Of a stretch of 64,000 bases of DNA, positions 9,247 through 18,105 are shown piece by piece. Position 1 is the first letter of the stretch; each line of letters opens with the position of its first letter. The translations under genes were made by a program, and so were the position numbers. The stretch is taken from assembly GCA_963803155.1 (NCBI GenBank), contig CAWDMN010000034.1:186001-250000 (forward strand), given 5' to 3'. A model generated the notes under the pieces. It was not told where the DNA came from and searched no databases. It saw only the letters and a program-made list of their open reading frames with translations. Source of the DNA: CAWDMN01 sp963803155 (GTDB lineage Bacteria > Acidobacteriota > Terriglobia > Versatilivoradales > Versatilivoraceae).

Positions 9247-10265
9247 ATTTGCCGGACTATCATTTTCTTTCCGCTCCACTCTGGATGATCACGGTTTTGC
9301 AGATTCTGGTGGTTACCCTTCATTTTGCGGCCATGAATCTGCTAGTGGGAGGGATTTTTTTTGTCGTCTTCAGCCGCTTGATGAAAAAACAGGATCTGCC
9401 CGTGGTTGGACTCTTTGTCAAAATCGCTCCCGCAGCCATGGCGGGAACTGTAACCTTGGGCGTGGCGGCTCTGCTATTCCTGCAAGTGGTTTTTCCCGGC
9501 CAATTTTATGCGGCGACCATCATCAGCGGCTGGTTCTGGCTTTTGGTCGTGGGGGCAGCCATAACGGGCTATTACCTGCTCTATGCCGCCGCTTTTGGCT
9601 TCTCCGAAAATCCAGGGCGGAAGGTGCTTATGCTTGGCTTGGCATTGGCCTGTTTCTTCTACATTTCTTTTATTTATAGCGCCACTTTTTCGCTGGCTGA
9701 AAAACCAGCGCTGTGCAAGGAGCTGTATCGTCAAGTCCAATCGGGTTGGATCTTGAATCCGGATTGGCCTCACTATTTGTTTCGTTGGCTCCACATGCTG
9801 ACCGGAGCCATGATGGTGGGGGGGTATTGGATGGGGTGGTTGGGAAGGAACGATCGCGACAGCTTTAAATCGGCCCAATGGTTTACTCTGGGCGGATTGA
9901 TCCTTGCTTCTCTGTTTGGGATGATTTATTTGGTCATTCTGGGGCCTGTGATTCCAGCGCTGATGCGGACTCCGGCTTCCTGGGTGCTGGTTTTGTCGAT
10001 GCTGCTGTCGCTTGGCGCACTGCATTTCTTCTTCAAGCGCAAATTCCTTGCCTCCGGCTTGATGCTTTTTGTGTCGATGGCAGGGATGGTATTGATTCGC
10101 CATTACCTGCGCATGATCATGCTGCGTGGATATTATGACCCGGCGACCGTCCACGTTGCTCCGCAATGGTCCATTTTCCTGATTTTCCTGAGCAGTTTCC
10201 TGCTGGCCATTGGTTTGTTGGTTTATATGTTGAAGCTGTTCTTTGCGCCTCAGCGGACGGAATAG
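9243..10265 (+). CDS. Second membrane subunit of the bd-superfamily pair
   Basis: 340 residues, eight to nine predicted membrane helices, no haem-c motif. Its first helix (VTLHFAAMNLLVGGIFFVV) aligns in pattern with the first helix of the upstream protein (LHVFISHFAVGGGFYLV), so this is a CydA-like paralogue rather than a CydB. Other conserved-looking sites are HYLFRWLHMLTGAMMVGGYWMG with two His, and VLIRHYLRMIMLRGYY near the end. Its ATG overlaps the TGA of the haem-c gene, indicating translational coupling and a 1:1 complex in the inner membrane. The function (terminal oxidase or another respiratory reductase) cannot be fixed from sequence alone. Confidence 0.75.
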   Translation: MNLPDYHFLSAPLWMITVLQILVVTLHFAAMNLLVGGIFFVVFSRLMKKQDLPVVGLFVKIAPAAMAGTVTLGVAALLFLQVVFPGQFYAATIISGWFWLLVVGAAITGYYLLYAAAFGFSENPGRKVLMLGLALACFFYISFIYSATFSLAEKPALCKELYRQVQSGWILNPDWPHYLFRWLHMLTGAMMVGGYWMGWLGRNDRDSFKSAQWFTLGGLILASLFGMIYLVILGPVIPALMRTPASWVLVLSMLLSLGALHFFFKRKFLASGLMLFVSMAGMVLIRHYLRMIMLRGYYDPATVHVAPQWSIFLIFLSSFLLAIGLLVYMLKLFFAPQRTE

Positions 10266-10321
10266 TCCTGGTTGTTTGGACCCCTTGTCATCACTCGAGA
10301 AAAGTTTGAATCTTTTGTCTT

Positions 10322-10957
10322 ATGCGCGAATCTAATCAGGTAGCTGTCGCCAACGAACTGGTGAAGAAAGCTCAAGCCGGAGACATAGACGCTTTCGAAT
10401 CCTTGGTGACCCTGTATGAGCGCAGAGTTTATAACATTGCCTACCGGCTGGTGGAAAATCAGGGCGAGGCTGAAGATGTTTTGCAGGAGACATTCCTGAA
10501 GGCATTTGAAAACCTTGCCCAATTCCGGGGAGAGTCCAGTTTTTACACCTGGATTGTGCAAATTGCCGTGAATACGGCACTGCAAAAGTTGAAAAAGCTG
10601 CAGAGAATTCCTACTGTTTCTTTGGACGAAAACTCGGAGGAGGAAGAGGATTACAGGCCCAAGGAAATTGCCATTTGGGAGGAGACCCCTGAAAGTCTTT
10701 ACTCTAAGCGGCAAATTCAAGAAATTTTGGACCAGGCCATTGCCTCTTTGCCGTTGATTTATCGAAGTGTCTTTCTGCTTGCGGATGTGGAGGAGTTGCC
10801 CATGGTCCGTGTTGCGGAAATGGTGGGTACTTCATTGCCAGCCGCCAAATCGCGTCTCATCCGGGCCAGGCTGGAATTGCGCGATCGTTTGAGCCGCTAC
10901 TTCAAGAAAAAGGGTGCTCCGGTCTTTACGGTGGAGCACGAACATGGAAAGAAGTGA
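10322..10957 (+). CDS. ECF-family RNA polymerase sigma factor
   Basis: 211 residues. Region 2 is clear: DAFESLVTLYERRVYNIAYRLVENQGEAEDVLQETFLKAFENL..FRGESSFYTWIVQIAVNTAL (split here; continuous in the protein). Region 4 follows: QEILDQAIASLPLIYRSVFLLADVEELPMVRVAEMVGTSLPAAKSRLIRARLELRDRL, also continuous. The acidic linker EEEEDY lies between. It is an RpoE-like group ECF factor that would direct a regulon controlled by the anti-sigma factor encoded downstream. No strong Shine-Dalgarno sequence is visible before the ATG, which lies 56 bp after the cytochrome pair. Confidence 0.93.
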   Translation: MRESNQVAVANELVKKAQAGDIDAFESLVTLYERRVYNIAYRLVENQGEAEDVLQETFLKAFENLAQFRGESSFYTWIVQIAVNTALQKLKKLQRIPTVSLDENSEEEEDYRPKEIAIWEETPESLYSKRQIQEILDQAIASLPLIYRSVFLLADVEELPMVRVAEMVGTSLPAAKSRLIRARLELRDRLSRYFKKKGAPVFTVEHEHGKK

Positions 10958-11071
10958 CGAGTGATGAGTGACAGGTAACTAGTGATTAGGGTTGGATATG
11001 CTCGCCACATCCAATTGACGACTTGCAGTGTGTCGCTTGCCATTCTTTACTTATCACTTTCCACAAAGCAT

Positions 11072-11308
11072 ATGGATTGCAAACGCCTGCTTGAACAAAT
11101 GAATTTGCACATCGATGGTGAACTCGATCCGGAATTGTGCCGTCAGTTGGAGACGCACTTGAAAGGATGTGAACGCTGCCGGATTGTCTTGGATACTACT
11201 CGAAAGACCATTGATCTGTTTTGTGACAATGATCCGGTGGAATTGCCAAGGGAAGTCAGTTCCCGCCTGCATCAGGCCCTGCGCGACCGCTGGAAGAGAC
11301 CTCTGTAA
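11072..11308 (+). CDS. Soluble zinc-finger anti-sigma factor
   Basis: 78 residues from ATG 11072 (MDCKRLLEQMNLHIDGELD). It carries the ZAS signature HLKGCERC (HxxxCxxC) preceded by a conserved helix, and no membrane segment, so it should be cytoplasmic, as for redox-sensing anti-sigma factors such as RsrA/ChrR-type proteins. The frame continues upstream to 10982 but those residues show no conservation features. About 115 bp separate it from the ECF gene, with a low-complexity GTGAtgAGTGA-like stretch between. The sensed signal is unknown; the zinc cysteines make a thiol-oxidation signal plausible. Confidence 0.85.
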   Translation: MDCKRLLEQMNLHIDGELDPELCRQLETHLKGCERCRIVLDTTRKTIDLFCDNDPVELPREVSSRLHQALRDRWKRPL

Positions 11309-11884
11309 ATCCTTTCCCTTGATTCCCTAACATTGTTGGCATCTCAAAGAACTTTGACAACTCCTGGATCACATGCTGGAGCACGACAGTGGACGGGTTC
11401 TGATTCGGGAGGGCGTAATTCAAAGTGCACCAGGGTAGAGAGCGTGCGGGAGATGGAATGCACGGGAGGCTCGCCCTCCCGGCTTTTGCCAGTTCAACCG
11501 ATCAGCGCGACTGGTCCACCCCGTCGCATATCGAATTGCACCCGATCCGAGACGTGGAAAGTGACAACGGGCGATGGTTGCGGTTTTACGGGCTTTGCGT
11601 TGCCCCTGCAGGACCGTCGCGTTCACTCGCCATCGCTTCGAGTTAATCTCAACGAATCATTTATCGGAACGGGGTTAAGTGGCCGCAAAAATTCATTTCT
11701 GTTCTTTCCGGCTGGGGGTATAATTCAACCTGATTCGTCACAATAATTGCAATCTATTTTCTTCCGGCATAATCCCAGGCGCTAACACATTGCGAAATTT
11801 TGGGGCAGGCTGCAGAGGCGGCTCCAGCTGTGAGTCCAGATCATGGAGTCATAGGTTTTATTAGGGTCATGTGCAAGGGGGGAA
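11309..11884. other. Intergenic region between the sigma/anti-sigma pair and the histidine kinase
   Basis: 576 bp. A plus-strand frame at 11333-11746 exists but has an Arg/Ser/Gly-rich composition and no family, signal or ribosome binding site, so I consider it non-coding. AT-rich sequence at 11700-11770 could hold the kinase promoter. Confidence 0.55.
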
Positions 11885-13966
11885 ATGCAAACGCAGTTGC
11901 CATTTGAAGTCATCCTGAGACTTTATGGATATTCAGCAGGCGCGCTGATCCAGTTCATCATGCTTGCACTGCTCAGACATTACTACCGGATTGGAGTGTT
12001 AGAACGCCGCCTGTTCCTCTTTTTTGGAACCATTTTTGTCTGGTTCTTTTCCAATTTTATGGCTCTCTCTCTGAGAGCCAACTTTGTTCTGAATCCAAAA
12101 TGGTGGTACCTGAACGTCCTCTATCAGTTTTTCGAGTCCCTCAGCTTTTTGTCCATCGCACTTCTCCCCTCCCTGCTTCTGGCTTGTCATTTGCATTTGC
12201 AGGAGCGTTTGTTGTCAAAGCCTCCGATTAAGCTCGGGCGGAGCTGGGAGGCGGCATTATTTTTGCCGCTTCTGGGGGCTCCCTTGCCATACCTGGATTT
12301 GCTGGAGCTTTTCAAGGATGAATCGAATCCGGCCCGTGGATTTTCTTTTTATCCGGCCGCGGCACATCAAACTGAGTCTCAATTGTTCGGGACCTCCCTT
12401 TTTGCCTGTTCCTCTTATGTCCAGTATTTTGCCGCCTGGTCTATTTTAGTCTTGTCAGCTTGCGTGCTGATTGAGTGGAGAATCTCGAAGGAATTGACGC
12501 AGCCCTCTCCCCGAAAGATGTTTTTCGGGCTAATGTCGGTGTTTGCCTCTCTTGCCACAGCGCTGGCGGTGATTTACTTTTTGAGTCCATCCTACAACAA
12601 TCTCTTGCTGGAGCGGCGTTGGCTGGAGGCTTGTTTGCGGCTATGGCCTATTCTGCCCGGAGGAATCACGGGCTATTACATCTTGCGCTACAATTTCCTG
12701 GGTTTTGCCATTCAACGCAGGCTTATATACTTGGTGGCTTTTTTTGTTGGGTTGCTTGTCTACCAACTCTTAAAGGATCATCTGGCCTATCGCTATTACA
12801 TTTATCCATTCACTTTGGATTTTACCGCAATATTTCTGGTGCTGATTTTTTTTCGCCCAGTCAAGAAGGTTCTCGATCGACTTTCCAACTCGCTGTTTTC
12901 CGAGGAAATTGGCCGGATACAAAAGATTACCTCCCGGTTGGACGAAGCTTCTCGCGCCACCACGGAAATGGGGCAACTCCTCCATTTCATGGAAAATTTG
13001 TTGGAACGGGAGTTGGACATTTCGCAAATTTCCATCCATTTATTCGAGTCTCAGGCAGGACTCGCATCCAAGCTGGATTCCAGCCAAAGAGAAGGAAAGC
13101 ATCAGCTAGGGCTCTACAAAGGAGAAGCGTTGATCGGGGAAATCCTAATGAAAAGTGACGCCAACCCTTCCGGAGCCCACAGACTAGAAGCCTTGCGGGC
13201 TCTCTCTTCTCCCATTGTCGCGGCAGTTGAAACTTGCAGATTGGCTGAAGAAAAAATCCGATTGGAAAAAGAGTTGGCTAAACAGGAGAAATTCGCGGCC
13301 CTGGGACAAATGGCAGCCACGGTGGCCCACAACATTAAGAATCCTTTAAGCTCCATCAAGACGCTCGTCCAATTATTGCAAGAGGACCCCGCGGTGGCCG
13401 GTCAGTACCATCGGGACCTGAATATGATGAACAGTGAAATTGACCGCCTTTCAGGGAGTGTTTCTCAGTTGCTGAGGTTCTCCAAGACGCCGGTCGTTGA
13501 TCTGGTTCCATTGGACATCAGTGAGATCCTTGGTAGGATCGGAGATTTTTTTTCCCCTGAAGCTCAAAAACGGAGAATACGGCTGGAGCCGGACATTCTG
13601 GTCAAAGGTTTGATAGTGCGGGGCAACCGGGATATATTGCAGGAAATCCTCCAAAACCTGATGGTGAATGCCCTGGAGGCCATTTCAGGGGAGGGTGTAA
13701 TCAAACTGAAGGCGGCGAGGCAGAAATCCGCCGGCCGGGATTGGGCGACCGTTTCGGTGGAGGATGATGGGAACGGCATTCCCGTGGAGCTTCAGTCAAA
13801 TCTCTTTAAGCCTTTTTTTACCACCAAGCCGAAAGGGTCCGGTTTGGGATTAGCCATTGTCCAGCGCCGTGTCCTTGAGCTAGGCGGACGAATTGAATGC
13901 ATCAGTCCGGCTTTTGATGGCCATGGGGCGCGGTTTGAAGTTTCTTTCCCTTCAATTCAGGGATAG
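11885..13966 (+). CDS. Membrane sensor histidine kinase (NtrB/AtoS-like output; PrsK-like layout)
   Basis: 693 residues. Roughly the first 330 form eight to ten membrane helices. A GAF-like segment follows (EMGQLLHFMENLLERELDIS onwards), then a HisKA domain with the phospho-acceptor His482 in AATVAHNIKNPLSSIKTLVQ, an N-box (EILQNLMVNALEAI) and G-boxes (DDGNGIP, GSGLGLAIVQRRV). GGGGAA precedes the ATG. The layout of a multi-helix membrane domain, GAF and kinase followed by a sigma-54 regulator resembles PrsK/PrsR of the exosortase (PEP-CTERM) systems, but no exosortase or PEP-CTERM gene is visible, so I leave the symbol blank. It pairs with the regulator 340 bp downstream. Confidence 0.9.
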   Translation: MQTQLPFEVILRLYGYSAGALIQFIMLALLRHYYRIGVLERRLFLFFGTIFVWFFSNFMALSLRANFVLNPKWWYLNVLYQFFESLSFLSIALLPSLLLACHLHLQERLLSKPPIKLGRSWEAALFLPLLGAPLPYLDLLELFKDESNPARGFSFYPAAAHQTESQLFGTSLFACSSYVQYFAAWSILVLSACVLIEWRISKELTQPSPRKMFFGLMSVFASLATALAVIYFLSPSYNNLLLERRWLEACLRLWPILPGGITGYYILRYNFLGFAIQRRLIYLVAFFVGLLVYQLLKDHLAYRYYIYPFTLDFTAIFLVLIFFRPVKKVLDRLSNSLFSEEIGRIQKITSRLDEASRATTEMGQLLHFMENLLERELDISQISIHLFESQAGLASKLDSSQREGKHQLGLYKGEALIGEILMKSDANPSGAHRLEALRALSSPIVAAVETCRLAEEKIRLEKELAKQEKFAALGQMAATVAHNIKNPLSSIKTLVQLLQEDPAVAGQYHRDLNMMNSEIDRLSGSVSQLLRFSKTPVVDLVPLDISEILGRIGDFFSPEAQKRRIRLEPDILVKGLIVRGNRDILQEILQNLMVNALEAISGEGVIKLKAARQKSAGRDWATVSVEDDGNGIPVELQSNLFKPFFTTKPKGSGLGLAIVQRRVLELGGRIECISPAFDGHGARFEVSFPSIQG

Positions 13967-14306
13967 CGGAAAGCAGGTCGGGGAAGAAATGATCGACTGC
14001 GGAATCCGGAGAAGTAAAATGCCGCGGAGAAATAAGTCAGGCGAGACGCGTGAAATGGCCCATCCTCCTTTTGTCAGCCCTTCCATGGGAACGCAGAGTT
14101 CGGCAAGCGTCCCAGCATGCGCTATTCGAGAATCGTGAAAAGGGAAACTGTTGCTCTTTTGCTTCCCGCCATTGTGAATGTGGTTTTTAAAATTCTAATG
14201 GGACTGCTAATTTGTCGTGCGTTGGGGCTGGGCCGAAGAACCTCAAATCTCCGTCCTCAACACAACTTTGTATAATCAATTGTAGGAGATTCCGATTATC
14301 AACCCC
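13967..14306. other. Intergenic region between kinase and response regulator
   Basis: 340 bp with no convincing gene. The last 60 bp are AT-rich, contain TAGGAGATT and likely hold the promoter or translation signals of the regulator. I looked for a sigma-54 -24/-12 box and saw no good match. Confidence 0.5.
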
Positions 14307-15689
14307 ATGAGAAAAATTTTAATTGTGGACGATGAAGAAGCGGCGCGTTATGGCATCCGGCGGGCTTTGGAACAAAAAGAGATTGAAATATTCGAAGCGG
14401 AAAATGCCGGCGTGGCTCGGGAGATTATTGATGTTGAGCACCCCGGGCTGATGTTGGCGGATATCAACATGCCTGGAGAAGACGGGATCTCCCTTTTGCG
14501 CACTCTCCAGGGAAATCCGCAAGCGCCGAGAGTCATCATGATCACAGCTTACTCGACCGCCAAGATTGCGGTGGAGGCGATGAAAGCGGGGGCCTACGAT
14601 TACATCACCAAGCCCTTTGACCTTGATGAACTGCGCCTGGTGGTCCAACGCGCTTTGAGCATGATTACGCTGGAGACCGAGAACCGGGAGCTCAAGAAAC
14701 AAGTGCTGGGCGATGGCCAATTTGGAAAGATGATTGGCCGCAGCCAAGTGATGCGGCGGCTCTTCGACACCGCGGTTCAGGTGGCCGGCAATGATGTGAC
14801 GGTGCTGATCACGGGGGAGAGCGGGACCGGCAAGGAAATGCTGGCGCAGGAGATTCATGCCCGCAGTTTGCGCGCCGCCGGACCGTTTGTGGCCGTCAAT
14901 TGCGCGGCTCTCCCCGACACCTTGATTGAAAGCGAACTCTTCGGACACGAAAAAGGCGCTTTTACCGGTGCGGCATTGCAGCACAAGGGGAAGTTTGAAC
15001 AGGCCCATCGGGGCACCCTTTTCCTGGATGAGGTCGGCGACATGAATCCTTTGACGCAAGCGAAAGTGTTGCGCGCTTTGGAGGAAAGGAAAATAGAGCG
15101 GTTGGGTGGCGCCGCACCCGTTCCGATCGATGTGCGCATCCTGAGCGCCACTCACAAAAATCTTGAGCTGGAGGCTCAGACTGAAAAATTCCGTCAAGAT
15201 CTGTTGTATCGTTTGAAAGTGGTTTCCCTGGAACTTCCCCCGCTCCGGGAGCGGCGGGAGGACATCCCGCTGCTCGCGGAATCTTTTTGCCGGGTTTTTG
15301 CAGCCCGCCATCGAAAAGGAGATTTGGCCTTTGCTTCCGAATCGATGGACCGCCTCTGCAACTATACCTGGCCGGGAAATCTTCGCGAATTGCGCAATGT
15401 GGTGGAACGTTGCGTGGTCCTTCGCCAGGCCAGCACCATCCAAGTGTCGGATCTGCCCGCTGAATTGCGAGAACCGCCTGGATTCGCTGCTGGAGGAGGA
15501 AAATCTTCGGGCTCTCTCCCTCAATGGTTCTCACTTCCTTTCAAAGATGCCAGACGCCAATTTGAGATCGATTATCTGCGGGCCAAACTCCGGGAGAACC
15601 AGAATAATATCAGCCGCAGCGCTGCTCAGATTGGTTTGCATCGGCAGAGCTTGCAGCAAAAGCTGAAGGAGCTGGGTATTGAGCGTTGA
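14307..15689 (+). CDS. Sigma-54-dependent response regulator (NtrC family)
   Basis: 460 residues with three domains in order. The receiver has the acidic pocket VDDEE and phospho-Asp52 in LMLADINMPGEDG, then TAYSTAKIAVEAMKAGAYDY and the conserved Lys in ITKPFD. The AAA+ activator domain has Walker A GESGTGKE, the sigma-54 contact loop HEKGAFTGA, GTLFLDEVGDM and the R-fingers region LLYRLKVVSLELPPLRERR. A Fis-type HTH ends the protein (NISRSAAQIGLHRQSLQQKLKEL). It should activate sigma-54 promoters when phosphorylated by the kinase encoded upstream. Its targets are unknown. Confidence 0.96.
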   Translation: MRKILIVDDEEAARYGIRRALEQKEIEIFEAENAGVAREIIDVEHPGLMLADINMPGEDGISLLRTLQGNPQAPRVIMITAYSTAKIAVEAMKAGAYDYITKPFDLDELRLVVQRALSMITLETENRELKKQVLGDGQFGKMIGRSQVMRRLFDTAVQVAGNDVTVLITGESGTGKEMLAQEIHARSLRAAGPFVAVNCAALPDTLIESELFGHEKGAFTGAALQHKGKFEQAHRGTLFLDEVGDMNPLTQAKVLRALEERKIERLGGAAPVPIDVRILSATHKNLELEAQTEKFRQDLLYRLKVVSLELPPLRERREDIPLLAESFCRVFAARHRKGDLAFASESMDRLCNYTWPGNLRELRNVVERCVVLRQASTIQVSDLPAELREPPGFAAGGGKSSGSLPQWFSLPFKDARRQFEIDYLRAKLRENQNNISRSAAQIGLHRQSLQQKLKELGIER

Positions 15690-15795
15690 GCCCGCAAAAA
15701 ATAAACAGGTGTGGTGAAGAAATCTGTTTGTTTGCGGAATATATAGAATTTGCAGAGTCGTTTCATCGTTGCCCTTATCGACAAGGAATCCCGCT

Positions 15796-16953
15796 ATGCG
15801 CTGGCGATTTTTTTTCTTTCTTCTTCTTCTCCTGTTCGAATTAGATGGATACTCCTCCGGTCTTTCAGCCCAGGCCAAATTTGAGATTACACCGGAAGTG
15901 GACGGGCTAATCCGAAAGGGAATGGCGGATATGTATAGTTACAACCTCCAGCCTGCTGGCGAGAAATTCGATCGGCTCATCCGCCTTTTTCCCGATCACC
16001 CCGCCGGGTACATGTATCGGGCCCAAATCGAGTGGTGGAAGGCGCTCCGGGATTTTACCAACAAAAGCTTTGCTTCCAGCTTCGACACTTATATCAATGC
16101 CGCCATTCAAAAAGGCGAAGCCTTGGTTGAAAAAGATCCGAGAGATTTTTATGCCCACCTTTTCCTTGCCAGCGCCTATGGGTGCCGGACCCGTTTTGCC
16201 GTCACCGTTAGCGGCCAGACGCTGACTGCCATTAGGGCTGGAAAGGCGGGGAATAAATATGTTCGTACCGCCAGGGAATTGCGGCCGGATTATGTCGATT
16301 GTCTGTTGGGTACTGGCGCCTGGGATTATTTTACCGGCGACCTCCCCGCGATTATCAAGCCACTGGTCTTTTTGTTGGGTATCCGGGGGGATAAGACGCG
16401 TGGAAAGGAGGCATTGGTGACGGTCGCGCAAAAAGGAGAATATGCCCAAATAGAAGCCCGGATTGTCCTTTTAGGGGTGGCGATAAATGAGAAGCGGTTC
16501 CAGGAATGGCTTGGTCAATTAGAAGAACTGATTTTGGAATATCCCTCCAATCCGGTCTTTTATAATTGGATGGGCAGCTATTTTTCTAAGGAGAAGAAGT
16601 GGGATGAAGGGATTCATCAATTTTTGGAACTCCAGAAGAAATTATCTGTCGGCGTGGGGAACAAGGGCAAACCGAGTGAAGGCGCTTTTATCCATTTCAA
16701 TTTGGGGAATTTGGAACTAGGGAGGAAGAACCTTGATCCGGCTATTGTCAATTTTTCCCAGGCCATTTCATTGAGTCCGAATGATTATTTGTTGGCCGCT
16801 CCAGCGACTCTTTTGAGAGGGAGTTGTTATGAGTTGAAACACGAAAGAGACCGGGCCATTGCCGATTATCGCGCTGTGCTGAAGCTGCCACCAGTGGACA
16901 AAAGCCACCGAGAGGCTGAACGTGGGTTGAGAACATTCAATATCAAGGAGTAA
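15796..16953 (+). CDS. Secreted tetratricopeptide-repeat protein
   Basis: 385 residues from ATG 15796, which places a strongly hydrophobic signal peptide first (MRWRFFFFLLLLLFEL). The mature protein is helical with TPR motifs, for example DMYSYNLQPAGEKFDRLIRL.FPDHPAGYMYRAQ at the N-terminus and AFIHFNLGNLELGRKNLDPA..NFSQAISLSPNDY and ERDRAIADYRAVLKL near the end. It is probably a periplasmic or outer-membrane-associated scaffold. It follows the NtrC-type regulator by about 100 bp on the same strand; a functional link is possible but not shown. Confidence 0.75.
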   Translation: MRWRFFFFLLLLLFELDGYSSGLSAQAKFEITPEVDGLIRKGMADMYSYNLQPAGEKFDRLIRLFPDHPAGYMYRAQIEWWKALRDFTNKSFASSFDTYINAAIQKGEALVEKDPRDFYAHLFLASAYGCRTRFAVTVSGQTLTAIRAGKAGNKYVRTARELRPDYVDCLLGTGAWDYFTGDLPAIIKPLVFLLGIRGDKTRGKEALVTVAQKGEYAQIEARIVLLGVAINEKRFQEWLGQLEELILEYPSNPVFYNWMGSYFSKEKKWDEGIHQFLELQKKLSVGVGNKGKPSEGAFIHFNLGNLELGRKNLDPAIVNFSQAISLSPNDYLLAAPATLLRGSCYELKHERDRAIADYRAVLKLPPVDKSHREAERGLRTFNIKE

Positions 16954-17449
16954 TTTTGGAGGAGCAGTCCCCCCGCCCAGGAGGGATGAAGGATGAGGGA
17001 TGAAGGATGAAAGATGAAGGATGAGAGATGATGGGGTTTTTCTACTGGTATTGATTCCTCCAATAAATGAGTCTTTTACATTTATTCATGCCCAATTGAT
17101 CCCTGCTGTCCCGTTATTGCAGTTGATGCCAGAAATTATTGCAGATCATTCCGGTTTATCCATTTCCAAATCCTCCATCAAGAAAAGCAGCTCGCCTAAA
17201 GGGCTGTTTTAGCGTCAGGATATTCTTCTCGAATAGCCCGCCAATATTGACGTTTAGAAAAAAATCCACCAGTTTTTCCGTGTTTTTCCCATCAAAAAAT
17301 ATTTTAGGTCGTTGGCTGGAAGATCTGGCCATCCAGTTGCTTTTCCAATGACAGAGCGCATTGAGAAGCCGCAGCAGGAAATAAATGGAATGTTTCCTCA
17401 GGGCATGAAGTTCCTTTGGATAATCTACGCCGCACAGATGGAGGATTTT
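16954..17449. other. Intergenic region with a degenerate GATGAAGGATGAGG repeat
   Basis: 496 bp. At 16984-17032 the sequence is a run of imperfect GGATGA(A/G)GGATGA units, also seen in short form at 63380-63400. AT-rich sequence follows to 17300. Small frames at 17021-17351 look random. Confidence 0.6.
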
Positions 17450-17938
17450 ATGAAAAGGACGTTGGCAATGGTTAGTTTGATGGTTCTTTTAAGCACGTTT
17501 TCTTATTCGCAATCTGAAAGAATTTCCCAAGGGACTGGTTACGTCCATTTCGCCCCGGGAATGCGCAGTTGTGACAGGATGGGCGGTATGAGCATTGGGG
17601 GAGGCGGCAATTTCCGCTCCTCCATGGGCTTGGGAGGAGGGGTTGACCTCAGCTATTTGGCGCCTTGGAGGGCCAAGGGCGATGGAATCGGAGCTTTATC
17701 TCCATATTTTTATTATAGCTATTTGAAAAAGGGGAGCAAAGTTGAGCCATTTTTGTCGGGAGGTTATACGCTCTTCTTCCGAGCCGGGACAGCCAATGGC
17801 ATCAACTTTGGTGGAGGCGCCCATTACTGGTTTTCGAAGAAGGTGGGCCTAAAACTGGAGTTCAGGGATGATATGTTCCTTTACACCTCTCCACATTGTC
17901 ACTATGTCAGCTTCCGCATTGGCGCGGCGTTTCGATGA
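17450..17938 (+). CDS. Small secreted outer-membrane beta-barrel-like protein
   Basis: 162 residues starting at the ATG preceded by GGAGG with 6-nt spacing; a longer frame upstream is ignored for that reason. Signal peptide MKRTLAMVSLMVLLSTFSYSQ. The mature part is glycine- and aromatic-rich with alternating strands (GGGGNFRSSMGLGGGVDLSYL, LSPYFYYSYLKKG, FLSGGYTLFFRAG, FGGGAHYWFSKKVGLKLEFRDD) and ends with Phe-Arg (VSFRIGAAFR), which suits an eight-stranded OmpA/OmpW-like barrel. It is similar in type to the next gene. No specific function is recognised. Confidence 0.7.
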   Translation: MKRTLAMVSLMVLLSTFSYSQSERISQGTGYVHFAPGMRSCDRMGGMSIGGGGNFRSSMGLGGGVDLSYLAPWRAKGDGIGALSPYFYYSYLKKGSKVEPFLSGGYTLFFRAGTANGINFGGGAHYWFSKKVGLKLEFRDDMFLYTSPHCHYVSFRIGAAFR

Positions 17939-18105
17939 AAATAGGCTAATGAGGGCGAGCGCGTGACCGTCGTCACCCAGCGAGCCCGAAAGCGAGGCAT
18001 CCAGAAGCGGGTGGTCGGGAAACCTCAACCCTCCAATCCTAGCCAATTCGGACAATTGCCCTGTCGTAGGGCACCATACCACGGGGATTTTTATGAGAGG
18101 TATTT

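Noticed and set aside
11333..11746. 137-codon frame between anti-sigma and kinase genes
   Set aside because: Arg/Ser/Gly-rich, no start signal, no family.
14319..15524. 401-codon minus-strand frame opposite the response regulator
   Set aside because: Long only because of the codon bias of the NtrC-type gene; no family features.
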